A stretch of DNA of 64,000 nt, taken from assembly GCA_937872385.1 (NCBI GenBank), contig CALMSO010000046.1, positions 62,001 to 126,000 on the forward strand, written 5' to 3'. Below, piece after piece: positions 16,777-26,136 of the stretch. Under the pieces are notes generated by a model, which worked only from the letters and a program-made list of their open reading frames with translations, searched no databases and had not been told where the DNA came from. Position 1 is the stretch's first letter; each line of letters starts with the position of its first letter. The stretch is from an uncultured Saprospiraceae bacterium. Lineage in GTDB: Bacteria; Bacteroidota; Bacteroidia; Chitinophagales; Saprospiraceae. Position numbers and translations under genes: made by a program.

Positions 16777-17580
16777 ATGGGTATCGTTATTTCATTACTC
16801 AATCACAAAGGCGGCGTCGGCAAAACGACCAGCGCCATCAATATCGGTGCAGGGCTGGTAGAGCTGGGCAAGAAAGTGTTATTGGTGGACCTCGATCCGC
16901 AGGCCAACCTCACCCTGTCGTTGGGCATCCCGCGCCAGCCGGTCACGATTTACGAATCGCTGCGCGGCGAATCGGAACTGCGCCCCGTACAAGCAAAGCA
17001 AAATCTTGATATTGTCATTTCTACCCTCGACCTATCGGGCGCCGAGATGGAGCTGATTAACGAAGCTGGCCGAGAGCAAATTCTGCGCGAATTGTTTGAA
17101 CCGGTACGCGAGGAGTACGATTTTATCATTGTGGACTGCCCGCCCTCGCTCGGTTTGCTCACGCTCAATGCCCTTACTGGCAGCGATTATGTCATTATAC
17201 CATTGCAAACGGAGTTCTTAGCGATGCAAGGGCTGGCCAAAATCAAGCAAGTCATCCAAAAAGTGCGGCTGCGGCTGAATAAAAACATAGAAATAGCCGG
17301 CGTGATGGCTACTATGTACGATCATCGGAAGGTACTGAACCGCGATGTAGTGGACACGATCAAAAAATATTTCGGCACGCTCGTATTCGATACCATGATT
17401 CGGGACAATGTAGCCTTGGCCGAAGCGCCTTCGCAGCGAAAGGATATTTTTGAATACAATCGCAGCAGCTCAGGTGCAGAAGATTATTTGGCTCTTTGCC
17501 AGGAAATTATCACCCGGATAGAAAACGGGTTTGTACCTGCTCGCCATGAAATGGACGGCGCAGCTACCGCCGAGGAATAA
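16777..17580 (+). CDS. ParA family ATPase
   Basis: 267 residues. Deviant Walker A motif KGGVGKTTSAINIGAGL (about residues 9-25) with the signature Lys, Walker A' VLLVDLDPQANLT (about 38-50) and Walker B IIVDCPPSLG (about 116-125). The length matches chromosomal Soj/ParA proteins without a specific N-terminal DNA-binding extension. ParA ATPases bind DNA dynamically and position chromosomes, plasmids or protein cargo. No parB-like gene with an HTH domain or CTPase motif is next to it. The gene 63 bp downstream encodes a small protein with a ribbon-helix-helix-like C-terminus, which is the more likely partner. Confidence 0.93.
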   Translation: MGIVISLLNHKGGVGKTTSAINIGAGLVELGKKVLLVDLDPQANLTLSLGIPRQPVTIYESLRGESELRPVQAKQNLDIVISTLDLSGAEMELINEAGREQILRELFEPVREEYDFIIVDCPPSLGLLTLNALTGSDYVIIPLQTEFLAMQGLAKIKQVIQKVRLRLNKNIEIAGVMATMYDHRKVLNRDVVDTIKKYFGTLVFDTMIRDNVALAEAPSQRKDIFEYNRSSSGAEDYLALCQEIITRIENGFVPARHEMDGAATAEE

Positions 17581-17643
17581 AATGGGCGGATAGCAATTAA
17601 TTTTTCAATATAAAAAATTAGCAACCAGCAATTTATACATCCT

Positions 17644-18141
17644 GTGGGGAGAAAAAAATTAATAGAAGATTTCGGGACTTTATTTGGCGACGATGACGCA
17701 GGCATCCTGTCGGAAGACTCTGTTTTGCTCTCTGGGAAGAAACATCCGGAAGCACCGAAGCGCCAAGAGTCTAAAAATCGGGTTTCGCATGGCAAAAACT
17801 TTGCCTCTGACCTCGAAAGTTTTCTGGAAGAAACCTTTGAGGAGTCCTTCGAGGCGCATTTGCAAGCCGAGCCAAGCGCAGCCGAGGTGGAAGCACAAAT
17901 CAAAAAACGCAGCCGCCGACCATTGAGCGGATTGGATGCCCTCATCCGCAGCACCGTGGAGCCCAGCAGCATGGAAATGCACGAATTGCCCACGCGCCGG
18001 GTCACCCTCGTTTTTGATAAAAATAAATTAGACAAGCTTAAAACAATAGCCCGCGTAGAGCGTACTTATTTAAAGGATATTATAGATGACATCGTAGAAG
18101 ATTTTCTACGCACCTACGAAGCCGAAAAAAAGAGCCTTTAG
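17644..18141 (+). CDS. Probable ribbon-helix-helix partner of ParA
   Basis: 165 residues from a GTG start at 17644; the next in-frame Met is beyond residue 100. I do not recognise a named family. The N-terminal ~115 residues look disordered and charged (rich in Glu, Ser and Lys). The last 50 residues have the pattern of a ribbon-helix-helix fold: a beta strand RRVTLVFDK, helix KLDKLKTIARVERTY and helix LKDIIDDIVEDFLRTYE. In type Ib partition systems the ParA partner is often such a protein. The fit of order, spacing (63 bp) and fold suggests a ParA-adaptor pair. A centromere-like iteron array is not visible nearby. Confidence 0.65.
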   Translation: MGRKKLIEDFGTLFGDDDAGILSEDSVLLSGKKHPEAPKRQESKNRVSHGKNFASDLESFLEETFEESFEAHLQAEPSAAEVEAQIKKRSRRPLSGLDALIRSTVEPSSMEMHELPTRRVTLVFDKNKLDKLKTIARVERTYLKDIIDDIVEDFLRTYEAEKKSL

Positions 18142-18209
18142 TTCCGGTTGGTACAGCCAAATTGAAACAAACAAAAGCATTATACCACTTGCGCAAAACC
18201 CCGCGCCTT

Positions 18210-20480
18210 ATGAGAGCTATCACTCGCGCCTTAGTGGCGCTATCCATCCTCCTTTTTGCCCCACAATTGCATTACAGCCAGGAAATACCTCCACCTCCTA
18301 CGCGCCCGAAGGTAGGCCTTGTGCTCAGCGGTGGCGCTGCCAAAGGCATTGCACACATAGGAGTGCTGAAAGTGCTGGAAGAAGCGGGCATTATCCCTGA
18401 TTATATCACTGGCACCAGTATGGGCAGCATCATCGGGGGCTTGTATGCAATGGGCTATCGGGCAGCCGAAATGGAGCAGCTCCTGCTATCGCAAGATTGG
18501 GACAAAGTGCTCAGTGATCGCATCCCACTCAACGAAGTTATTTTCGAGGAAAAACCTTTTTTTCAAAATGCCCTGCTGGAACTCCCTTTCCAAGGCTGGC
18601 GCATCAAAGTGCCCAGCGGACTGATTTACGGACAACAAATTAACAATCTGCTGACGGAGCTAACCTTGCCCGCTTATCAAATTACGCATTTCCACGACTT
18701 GCCCATTCCTTTTGAATGCGTAGGCGCAGACATCATTCGGGGGGTAGCCGTACCGCTGAGGTCTGGACATTTGGCAAACGCCATGCGCGCCAGTATGGCC
18801 ATTCCTACCATTTTCACGCCAGTCATGCTCGACAGTATGCTCTTAGTAGATGGCGGTTTGGTGCACAATTTTCCGGTATCGGAGGTCATTGCAATGGGCG
18901 CAGACATCGTCATTGGAGTGTATAGCGGCGCACGGCGAGCCGACGTAGAAAAGCTCAACACGATGATGGGCATCGTCACCCAAGCGATTTTTCTGCCAGG
19001 CATTCAGGATGCTGAGCGCGAAGTGATGCTATGTGATATTTTTATCGAACCCGACTTAGAGCTGTACGCCGCTCAGGATTTTAAAAAAGCCGACTCCATC
19101 ATAGTGCAGGGCGAGCGCGCGGCCCGTGCCCAGTTTGAGCAACTCAAAGCCTTGGCCGATTCGCTCAATAGGCTGGGGCCACCACCTGTGCCATCGGTAC
19201 TACCGCGATTGGACAGCATTTGCATTGATCACATCAGCGTGTATGGCAACCGCGATTTTTTGACCGAAGACATTATCGGCGAATTTGGGCTGAAACCCCA
19301 CACCTACACCACACCACGCGAGCTGGCCCGGCACGTCAACAACCTTTACGGTACGAATTATTACGAAACCGTTGGCTACCGGCTGTACGAAACCGAATTC
19401 GGGCAGGCTGTGCAGATAGATGTGCAGGAAAAAGCGCCGCTCACCTTGCAAGCAGCTATCAATTACGACACCTACTCGGAGGCTGGGCTATTGCTTAATC
19501 TGACTTTTCGCAACTGGTTTACGCCAGCCTCGCGGTTTATGATCACAGGTAAAATTGCTGAGCACTATCGCCTCCGATTTTCCTATTTGCAATACATTGG
19601 GCAGCGCAATGCTACGGCCCTGTTTGCCAATGCGCAGGTCACCCGCGACGAAGTGCCCTTCTTCAGCCAGGGTTTGAAAACGGAAGAATTCAGCCTCGTA
19701 GAAAGCCCCATTGAGGTAGGTATCCAGCACCGGACAAGCAAAAACAGCCTGCTGGGTATAGGCGTGCAACGCGAACGAGTGCGACTGCGGCCCCTCACTG
19801 GCACCGAAATCCCCTTCGACCGGCTGGCGTACCGCAATGTCAATGTTTATGCCTTTTATCAAATCAACACCCTCAACCGAAATATTTTTCCAACTTCTGG
19901 CACCCTGTTTTCGGTACAATTGAAACACCTGCGCAGCAATCGGTTTAATGTGGACAACTTCCGCCCGCCGATCGCCATTTCCGCGGATTCGCTGTTTGCG
20001 GTGCGACCCTACAGCAAGTTTATGCTACAATCCAAAACATATCTCAGTCTCAATCCACGCGCTTCGCTCATTCTGAACCCTTTTTTGGGTATTATTTTCA
20101 ATCCAAACAATACTTTCGGTGATTTTTTTCTGCTAGGCGCACCGGACGCACTCAATCGGCGGGCTATACCCTTTCACGGGCTGAATCCGAACGAAATTGT
20201 AGCCCAGAGCATTCTGGGTGCAGGTCTTGGTTATCAACATTTTATACGCACCAACCTATTGCTGGGCGCTGATTTCAACGCAGCCTTTTATACCCAACCC
20301 GACGTGCTGCGCGCTTCGTTTAGCTCCAATGAATATTTTAGCATCGTGGCGGGCAGCGTTTCGGTGGGTTTTAATTCGATTATCGGGCCGGTGCGGCTTA
20401 CCTTTTCCAAACCTTTTCATGCCAGCGGCGATGTGCGCAATAAAATTCGCACCTATATAATGGTAGGGCATCGGTTTTAA
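18210..20480 (+). CDS. Patatin-like phospholipase with POTRA and outer-membrane barrel (PlpD-like)
   Basis: 756 residues from the ATG at 18210, which starts a signal peptide (MRAITRALVALSILLFAPQ); the longer TTG start at 18162 adds 16 polar residues before it. Patatin domain about 35-230 with all catalytic elements: oxyanion SGGAAKGIAHIG, nucleophile GTSMGSIIGG and catalytic Asp in VDGGLVHNFP. A POTRA-like domain (about 335-405, VYGNRDFLTEDIIGEFGLKP) leads into a 16-strand BamA/TpsB-type barrel ending in an aromatic residue (GHRF). PlpD of Pseudomonas is the type V-D model; in Bacteroidota such proteins sit in the outer membrane. Predicted lipid acyl hydrolase, substrate unknown. Confidence 0.92.
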   Translation: MRAITRALVALSILLFAPQLHYSQEIPPPPTRPKVGLVLSGGAAKGIAHIGVLKVLEEAGIIPDYITGTSMGSIIGGLYAMGYRAAEMEQLLLSQDWDKVLSDRIPLNEVIFEEKPFFQNALLELPFQGWRIKVPSGLIYGQQINNLLTELTLPAYQITHFHDLPIPFECVGADIIRGVAVPLRSGHLANAMRASMAIPTIFTPVMLDSMLLVDGGLVHNFPVSEVIAMGADIVIGVYSGARRADVEKLNTMMGIVTQAIFLPGIQDAEREVMLCDIFIEPDLELYAAQDFKKADSIIVQGERAARAQFEQLKALADSLNRLGPPPVPSVLPRLDSICIDHISVYGNRDFLTEDIIGEFGLKPHTYTTPRELARHVNNLYGTNYYETVGYRLYETEFGQAVQIDVQEKAPLTLQAAINYDTYSEAGLLLNLTFRNWFTPASRFMITGKIAEHYRLRFSYLQYIGQRNATALFANAQVTRDEVPFFSQGLKTEEFSLVESPIEVGIQHRTSKNSLLGIGVQRERVRLRPLTGTEIPFDRLAYRNVNVYAFYQINTLNRNIFPTSGTLFSVQLKHLRSNRFNVDNFRPPIAISADSLFAVRPYSKFMLQSKTYLSLNPRASLILNPFLGIIFNPNNTFGDFFLLGAPDALNRRAIPFHGLNPNEIVAQSILGAGLGYQHFIRTNLLLGADFNAAFYTQPDVLRASFSSNEYFSIVAGSVSVGFNSIIGPVRLTFSKPFHASGDVRNKIRTYIMVGHRF

Positions 20481-20537
20481 AATTTTGAACCATTACCCGG
20501 ACTTGTTTGTAAAAAGAGTAACAAACTTTGTACTGCT

Positions 20538-21683
20538 ATGAAAAACCTGCGCTTTTTATTGTGGATATTGATTTTTGGTACGGGCGTGCTCGTGGGGCTT
20601 GCTTGGAAAAACAGAGAAATTAAACCCGACGCTGCAACAAATCGAGCAACTGCTACGGCTGTAAACAACCCTGATTCGACAGCGGAAAATCCGAATACCG
20701 CTGCCAACGAGGCACTCAGCCCCGCTGAAATGGCGACCATTCGACTGTTTGAAAGAGCGGCTCCGTCAGTCTGCTTTATCACTACCACCAATGTACAATA
20801 CAACTACCGCCGGCGCGATGTGTCGGAAATTCCGAGGGGCACCGGTTCCGGTTTTATTTGGGATAAAAACGGACATATCATCACCAATTACCATGTAATA
20901 AGAGGTGCCGACCGAGCCACCGTGACGCTGGCCGACCGCAGCACCTGGCAGGCTACCTTAGTGGGCAAAGCGCCTGAAAAAGACTTAGCGGTGTTGAAAA
21001 TAGAAGCCCCGCGCGAGCAACTGATTCCCATTCCGGTCGGTACTTCCGATGATTTACGCGTCGGGCAAAACGTATATGCCATTGGCAATCCTTTTGGGTT
21101 AGACCAAACCCTGACCACAGGCATCGTGAGTGCATTGGGCCGCGAGATTGAATCGGTGGCGGGCGTGCCCATCCGCGATGTCATTCAAACCGATGCGGCT
21201 ATTAACCCCGGCAACTCAGGCGGACCGCTGCTCAACTCTGCCGGACGGCTCATTGGCGTCAATACAGCCATTTATAGCCCTTCGGGCGCTTCGGCGGGCA
21301 TTGGCTTTTCCATTCCGGTGGATGCCGTGCGCTGGGTAGTGCCGGAATTGATTCAATACGGTGAAATCAAGCGCCCCAGCTTGGGATTAGAGGTAGCACG
21401 GCCGCAATTGGTCAAGCGGCTTGGGCTGGAGGGGGCCTTAGTGCTGAGTGTGGAAGACGGTGGCGCAGCCGAGCGCGCAGGCATTCGACCTACCTATCGC
21501 AATCGCAATGGCGAAATCATACTGGGCGATATTATTGTAAGCATTGGTAATGAAGTGATTAAAACCGGAACGGAGATTTCATTGGCATTGGAAAAATACC
21601 AGCCGGGCGAAGTAGTGACCGTGCGTCTGAGTCGCAATGGCGAGCAAGTGGAGGCACGCGTCAAGTTAGACCCGCCGAGGTAG
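20538..21683 (+). CDS. HtrA/Deg-family periplasmic serine protease
   Basis: 381 residues. N-terminal membrane anchor (LRFLLWILIFGTGVLVGLAW, about 3-22), a linker of about 40 residues, then a trypsin-like domain with His in ITNYHVIRGAD, Asp in APEKDLAVLKIE and Ser in NPGNSGGPLLNSAG. One PDZ domain follows (about 285-375), with AERAGIRPTY and GDIIVSIGNEVIKTGTEI. This is the DegS-like arrangement (anchor, protease, single PDZ), suited to periplasmic quality control or stress signalling at the inner membrane. Its gene follows the patatin gene by 57 bp and may share its transcript. Confidence 0.92.
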   Translation: MKNLRFLLWILIFGTGVLVGLAWKNREIKPDAATNRATATAVNNPDSTAENPNTAANEALSPAEMATIRLFERAAPSVCFITTTNVQYNYRRRDVSEIPRGTGSGFIWDKNGHIITNYHVIRGADRATVTLADRSTWQATLVGKAPEKDLAVLKIEAPREQLIPIPVGTSDDLRVGQNVYAIGNPFGLDQTLTTGIVSALGREIESVAGVPIRDVIQTDAAINPGNSGGPLLNSAGRLIGVNTAIYSPSGASAGIGFSIPVDAVRWVVPELIQYGEIKRPSLGLEVARPQLVKRLGLEGALVLSVEDGGAAERAGIRPTYRNRNGEIILGDIIVSIGNEVIKTGTEISLALEKYQPGEVVTVRLSRNGEQVEARVKLDPPR

Positions 21684-21726
21684 CACCGCGTTGCAATCAT
21701 CCAGCTATGGTAAAAATACGCAATTT

Positions 21727-23166
21727 TCAATCGGCTTTAGATGCTAATAACTTCCGGATGCTTTGCCAGGCTATCAGTCGGGTAGCAATGGCCCAAAGCA
21801 AGCAGCTTACTGAGCAGCCCACGAAGCGGAACAGCCAAGGCCCGTCTAATTGATAGTAAAAAAAGTAGCCAAAGCCCGTAGTGCCAATGGCAAAAAGTGC
21901 CAATTGCAGCGTGAGTCGCCATTCAAAAGGCAGCGGCAAAATACGATGCGCCAGTCGTGCTTCGGCTAAAGCTACAAAGGTTTGCGTAACAAAAGTAACG
22001 ACCGCCGCACCAAGCGCACCGTAGCGAGGTATGAAAATAGCGTTTAGCACCACATTCAGTACGATGCCCACCGCGAAAATACGGTTCATGCGGCGAAGGC
22101 TGCCATTGGCAGTAAGCAAGGGGCCATATATATACAAACAACTCACCGATACGAAAGTCAGCATCAGTGCGCCCAGCACCTGCCCGGAGTAGTTAGTAGC
22201 ATTGGTGTATAAAGCCATCATAATTTCGTTCCGGAAAAAGAAAATAGCTACCGCCAGCGTGACCGATCCCGCCCAAATCAATTGCAAACTCATCCGAAAA
22301 AGCGGCTTGAGCGTCTCCCCACTTTTCAACATGCGCGCGAACATAGGCATAAGCAGCCCGGCAAACAAAAACCCAAGCATACTGCCCGCATCGAGCAGGC
22401 GATAAGCCGAGGCATACACATCCGCTTCGAGGCGCCCCTGGGGCAGCAAGCGTTCCACCATCACTCCATCAATACGCGTGTAGGCAGCCATCAGAAAAAC
22501 CGACAGCGCATAAGGTGCACTTTTTTTGACAATAAGCAGCAGCAACGCCGGTCGGAATCGAAACCGCAGCCGCCCCAATCGCCCGTGAAAAACAGCAAAC
22601 GCCACCACCGCCGTGACGGCAAGACTGAACGTTTGGGCATACACAAACCATTCAATACGAAACTCCGACAACGTAATTAACAACCCGCCGCAGACGATAA
22701 TCAGTAGTAGCCGGTCGAGCACAGACAGCAGGCTATCGGTGCGGTACATCGCCAATCCGGAAATATTGGAGCGCAGAAATAATACCAAAGAGAGCAACAT
22801 TTGATTGGCAGCTATGGGCAGCAGCAGTGGATACACCTCGGCTTCGTAGCGCCAGAGCCAAGCCGCCAGCAGTAGCAGTGCCAGGTATGCCAGCCCCAGC
22901 CAGGCCTTGAGCAGTAGCATGCCAGGAAAATATTTTGGCAATAAATAGCTGTGCTGCGCAACGTGCCGATTGTTGTAATACTGAATGCCTAGGTCGTTTA
23001 CAATTTGAAAAACAAGCGCTAAGCTCAGCAAATTGAAATACAAACCATACATCCCTTCGGCTACGCGGTTTTGTATGCTCAATTCTACACCAAACAAGTA
23101 CAAAGGCTTGATTAGCAGGTTTATAAAAATTAAAAAAACAACATTCAATAAAAATTCCCTGTTCAT
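21727..23166 (-). CDS. Polysaccharide/oligosaccharide flippase (Wzx/MOP superfamily)
   Basis: 479 residues from the ATG at 23166 (MNREFLLNVVFLIFINLLIKP); starts at 23184 and 23175 are also possible. About 12-14 hydrophobic helices run through the whole length with short loops, and the N-terminal half has the Asn/Tyr-rich LGIQYYNNRHVAQ stretch typical of lipopolysaccharide and capsule flippases. It likely moves lipid-linked oligosaccharide across the inner membrane. It converges on the HtrA gene with 43 bp between stops. No glycosyltransferase is adjacent; the nearest sugar-transfer gene is about 18 kb away at 41366-42784. Confidence 0.85.
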   Translation of the reverse strand: MNREFLLNVVFLIFINLLIKPLYLFGVELSIQNRVAEGMYGLYFNLLSLALVFQIVNDLGIQYYNNRHVAQHSYLLPKYFPGMLLLKAWLGLAYLALLLLAAWLWRYEAEVYPLLLPIAANQMLLSLVLFLRSNISGLAMYRTDSLLSVLDRLLLIIVCGGLLITLSEFRIEWFVYAQTFSLAVTAVVAFAVFHGRLGRLRFRFRPALLLLIVKKSAPYALSVFLMAAYTRIDGVMVERLLPQGRLEADVYASAYRLLDAGSMLGFLFAGLLMPMFARMLKSGETLKPLFRMSLQLIWAGSVTLAVAIFFFRNEIMMALYTNATNYSGQVLGALMLTFVSVSCLYIYGPLLTANGSLRRMNRIFAVGIVLNVVLNAIFIPRYGALGAAVVTFVTQTFVALAEARLAHRILPLPFEWRLTLQLALFAIGTTGFGYFFYYQLDGPWLFRFVGCSVSCLLWAIATRLIAWQSIRKLLASKAD

Positions 23167-23523
23167 AGATCGCATGTAAATCATGGCTGCAGCCGAAATG
23201 GCACGATGCAGGATTTTCGCCGTTTCCTTTTGTAAAAACGCCGTATTCTTGCCGATTTGACAACCATCACTAAAATTAATATTACAACAAGCTTTGAACT
23301 GAACGAAAATGTACGTATTTTTGAGCCATCAAGAGCGTAATATACGAGCATACCAAAAATTTGAAGGTTTTTTACTACAATCAGGACAGATTTTTCTTAT
23401 CTGGCGTCCGAAAATTACTTCTGCACGATCAATTCCGCTTCCCAAGGAAGCACAATGAGCTTTCCAGGCTATCTTCGAGACAAATTAGTGTGTAACTTTG
23501 CGCCTCAACCAAAGAGGAAAAGT
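23167..23523. other. Divergent intergenic region (flippase / DUF5606)
   Basis: 357 bp with no supported gene. The promoter of the DUF5606 gene is at 23493-23500. A frame extending the DUF5606 gene back to 23455 runs over that promoter and is rejected. Nothing else recognised. Confidence 0.45.
23493..23500 (+). promoter_or_regulatory. Bacteroidota -7 box for the DUF5606 gene
   Basis: TAACTTTG, 24 bases before the ATG at 23524, with AAAGAGGAAAAG as ribosome-binding region in between. It fixes the start at 23524. Confidence 0.7.
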
Positions 23524-23955
23524 ATGAATTTAGAAAAACTGATTTCGGTTACCGGCATGGCTGGTTTATACCGCATGACTGCCAACCGCACTAATGGTCT
23601 CATCGTCGAGGAGCTGGGTTCTGGGAAAAGAAAATTTGCCCCGGCCCGCAAGCACCAGTTTACACCCTTGGAGTCTATCGGTATCTACACGGATGATGGC
23701 GATACGACAGACCTAAAGAATGTATTCGAGCGGATGCTGGAACAGCAAGCTACGCACCCCCCGGTAAGTGCCGAGGCCTCCGCCAAAGAATTGCATGAAT
23801 ATTTTGCTGGCATCTTGCCCAATTATGATCGGGATAAGGTGAGCACCGGCGATATCAAGAAAATTGTCAAGTGGTTTGGCATCCTCGGCACGCACGGGCT
23901 GCTGACCACCGATGAAACCGATACCGAAGACAGCCCCGCCGACGAGGAAGAGTAA
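23524..23955 (+). CDS. DUF5606 family protein
   Basis: 143 residues. Begins MNLEKLISVTGMAGLYRM and continues KRKFAPARKHQFTPLESIGIYT, the conserved core of DUF5606, a small cytoplasmic family confined largely to Bacteroidota and without known biochemical role. The C-terminal part (GILPNYDRDKVSTGDIKKIVKWF) is helical and the tail is acidic (DTEDSPADEEE). It lies 104 bp before the M3 peptidase gene and may be co-transcribed with it. No enzyme motif is visible. Confidence 0.85.
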   Translation: MNLEKLISVTGMAGLYRMTANRTNGLIVEELGSGKRKFAPARKHQFTPLESIGIYTDDGDTTDLKNVFERMLEQQATHPPVSAEASAKELHEYFAGILPNYDRDKVSTGDIKKIVKWFGILGTHGLLTTDETDTEDSPADEEE

Positions 23956-24059
23956 GCTCAGGCAGACATCGTAGCTGCTGCGCTTGCACCTGGGGCGGAA
24001 GTCTTTTTTTGACAACCACTTCCCCCGGTGCATTTGCATAAAAAAAGGAATCAGACACT

Positions 24060-25787
24060 ATGAACGCTACGACACTGCCCGCACCAAGAAAAAAAGAGTT
24101 TTTGCCCGATGGCTTCAGGCTCACCGTATGGTCGAAGCTGAAGCCCTACTATGAGGAACTGATCAAGCGGCCGGTTGACTCGGCTGAAGCATTGAACCAA
24201 TGGATTTGGGACAAAACCGAATTAGACGCTGTGGTCGGCGAAGCCTTCGCTTGGCGCTACGTGCAAGTGACACTTGACAGCAGCGACCAGTCCGCCACCG
24301 AACTGTACCAATACGCCGTGCAGGAGTTGTATCCGCGCATTGCAGCTATTGAAAACATTATTCATCGGCGGCTGATAGAATCGCCCTATTTAGAGCAGCT
24401 TCCGCCGGATGTTTTTTTTACTTACGTCAGAGGTATTCGCAATACCGTAGAACTATTCACACCAGATAACCTCCCATTAGCCACCGAAGTGCAACTGCGC
24501 TCGCGCGAGTATGGCAAGATTTTTTCGGAAATGACCATCGGCATGAACGGCAAGCAAATGACTTTGCAAAAAGCCGGTACGCTGCTGGAAGAAACCGACC
24601 GCGCCTGCCGCGAAGCCGTGTATCACAAAATTAGTACCCGCATCCTGCAAGACGTTGAACAACTCGAAAATCTCTTTGACGAATTATTGCAAAAACGCCG
24701 CGCCATCGCTGCCAATGCTGGGTTTGCCAATTTTCGGGACTACAAATTCCAAGAGCTGGGCCGCTTCGACTACACGGTGCAAGATTGCCTCGATTTTCAC
24801 GATTCCATCGCCTCGCAGATACTACCCTTGGTAGAAAACCTCAACGAGCACCGTCGCCGCGCCTTAGGGCTGGAGACGCTACGCCCTTGGGATTTGAATG
24901 TGGACACCACCGGCCGCGGGCCGCTGCGCCCGTTCAAAAGCACACATGAATTTTTGCAAAAATCGGTGGCCTGCCTTACTGCCGTGCATCCGTTTTTCGG
25001 AGAAGTGCTCACCACCATGCGCGCCATGAATCGCCTCGACCTCGAATCGCGCCCCGGCAAGCGCCCCGGTGCCTACAATATGCCCCTGCATTACTCCGGC
25101 GTACCTTTTATTTTTATGAATGCCACACTGCTGCACAACGATATTCGTACCCTCATGCACGAAAGCGGCCACGCCATTCATGCTTTTCTCACCCGCGACC
25201 AGAAACTCAACGCCTCCCGGCGGCTGCCTTCCGAAATTGCCGAGCTGGCCTCCATGACCATGGAACTGCTAAGCATGGAGCACTGGCATATATTTTTTTC
25301 TAATAAGTCCGACCTCCGGCGCGCCAAAATCAGCCAGTTGGAAAACGTCTTGCGTATTCTACCTTGGATTGCCACAATTGACAAATTCCAGCACTGGGCA
25401 TATGCCCACCCCGAGCACAGCCGCGACGAGCGCAAAGATGCTTGGATGCGCATCTATCTCGAATTTAGCCCTCGCAATGTGGACCGCACGGGCCTCGAAC
25501 ACTACTCCGAACACCTCTGGCACAAGCAGTTACATATTTTTGAATCACCTTTTTATTCTATCGAATACGGTATGGCCCAACTCGGTGCCATTGCCATCTG
25601 GAAGCAGTACCGCGAAAATCCGGCCCAAGCCATTGAGCAATACATCAAGGCGCTAAAATTGGGCTATACCCAACCCATCGGCGAGGTATATGCAGCAGCC
25701 GGCATCGCTTTTGATTTTTCCCGAAGCTACGTCAGCGAACTCGGCGCTTTTGTTAAAACGGAATTGGACAAGCTGTTGGCGGAATGA
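24060..25787 (+). CDS. M3 family oligoendopeptidase (PepF-like)
   Basis: 575 residues, no signal peptide, so cytoplasmic. The zinc-binding motif HESGHAIHAF (about residues 366-375, HExxH type) is followed by the third ligand region LPSEIAELASMTMELLSMEHW, in the spacing of M3 metallopeptidases. The N-terminal 200 residues are the helical lid of the COG1164 oligoendopeptidase subgroup. The enzyme cleaves short peptides in the cytoplasm. It is followed by a clean bidirectional terminator at 25885-25925 and a tRNA gene on the other strand. Confidence 0.92.
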   Translation: MNATTLPAPRKKEFLPDGFRLTVWSKLKPYYEELIKRPVDSAEALNQWIWDKTELDAVVGEAFAWRYVQVTLDSSDQSATELYQYAVQELYPRIAAIENIIHRRLIESPYLEQLPPDVFFTYVRGIRNTVELFTPDNLPLATEVQLRSREYGKIFSEMTIGMNGKQMTLQKAGTLLEETDRACREAVYHKISTRILQDVEQLENLFDELLQKRRAIAANAGFANFRDYKFQELGRFDYTVQDCLDFHDSIASQILPLVENLNEHRRRALGLETLRPWDLNVDTTGRGPLRPFKSTHEFLQKSVACLTAVHPFFGEVLTTMRAMNRLDLESRPGKRPGAYNMPLHYSGVPFIFMNATLLHNDIRTLMHESGHAIHAFLTRDQKLNASRRLPSEIAELASMTMELLSMEHWHIFFSNKSDLRRAKISQLENVLRILPWIATIDKFQHWAYAHPEHSRDERKDAWMRIYLEFSPRNVDRTGLEHYSEHLWHKQLHIFESPFYSIEYGMAQLGAIAIWKQYRENPAQAIEQYIKALKLGYTQPIGEVYAAAGIAFDFSRSYVSELGAFVKTELDKLLAE

Positions 25788-25884
25788 TAAGAGGGGTGAT
25801 GGGGGAATTGGGACAATAGGCTGATGGGGTTGATAAAATAGAAAATACGGAATAGTGCTTGTGTAAAGCAGGTAGGAACGTCAA

Positions 25885-25925
25885 ATAAAAAAACCTTGCG
25901 GCTACGGCGGCAAGGCTTTTTTTTG
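25885..25925. terminator. Bidirectional intrinsic terminator
   Basis: CCTTGC/GCAAGG (25894-25899 with 25910-25915) lies between A-run and T-run flanks (AAAAAA before, TTTTTTTT after). It can terminate the peptidase transcript on the plus strand and the tRNA transcript on the minus strand. Confidence 0.8.
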
Positions 25926-25999
25926 CGCCCCCTCTTGGGCTCGAACCAAGGACCTACGGATTAACAGTCCGCCGCTCTAACCGACTGAGCTAAGGAGGC
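25926..25999 (-). tRNA. tRNA-Asn (GTT)
   Basis: 74 nt. The complement begins GCCTCCTTAGCTCAGTCGG and folds as a cloverleaf: the acceptor GCCTCCT pairs with AGGGGGC (one G-T), the anticodon loop is CTGTTAA with anticodon GTT, and the T arm is CTTGG-TTCGAGC-CCAAG. The CCA end is not encoded. Promoter at 26072-26079, terminator immediately downstream. Confidence 0.95.
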
Positions 26000-26071
26000 T
26001 TTTTTGTGCTAACAAATGCCTTTTTACTTTAGTTTCTGCACTGGCAAGAAACCTTCTGCAAAAGAGCGGTG

Positions 26072-26079
26072 CAAAGTTA
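26072..26079 (-). promoter_or_regulatory. -7 box for tRNA-Asn
   Basis: The complement reads TAACTTTG, 72 bases before the first base of the tRNA. Confidence 0.55.
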
Positions 26080-26136
26080 TGGCAAGCGCGATAAAAATGC
26101 AATATTTGCGGAAACTTTTTCCAAAATATATTTCAA

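Noticed and set aside
23455..23523. Longer N-terminus for DUF5606
   Set aside because: The extension covers the -7 promoter box at 23493-23500 and the AAAGAGGAAAAG ribosome region.
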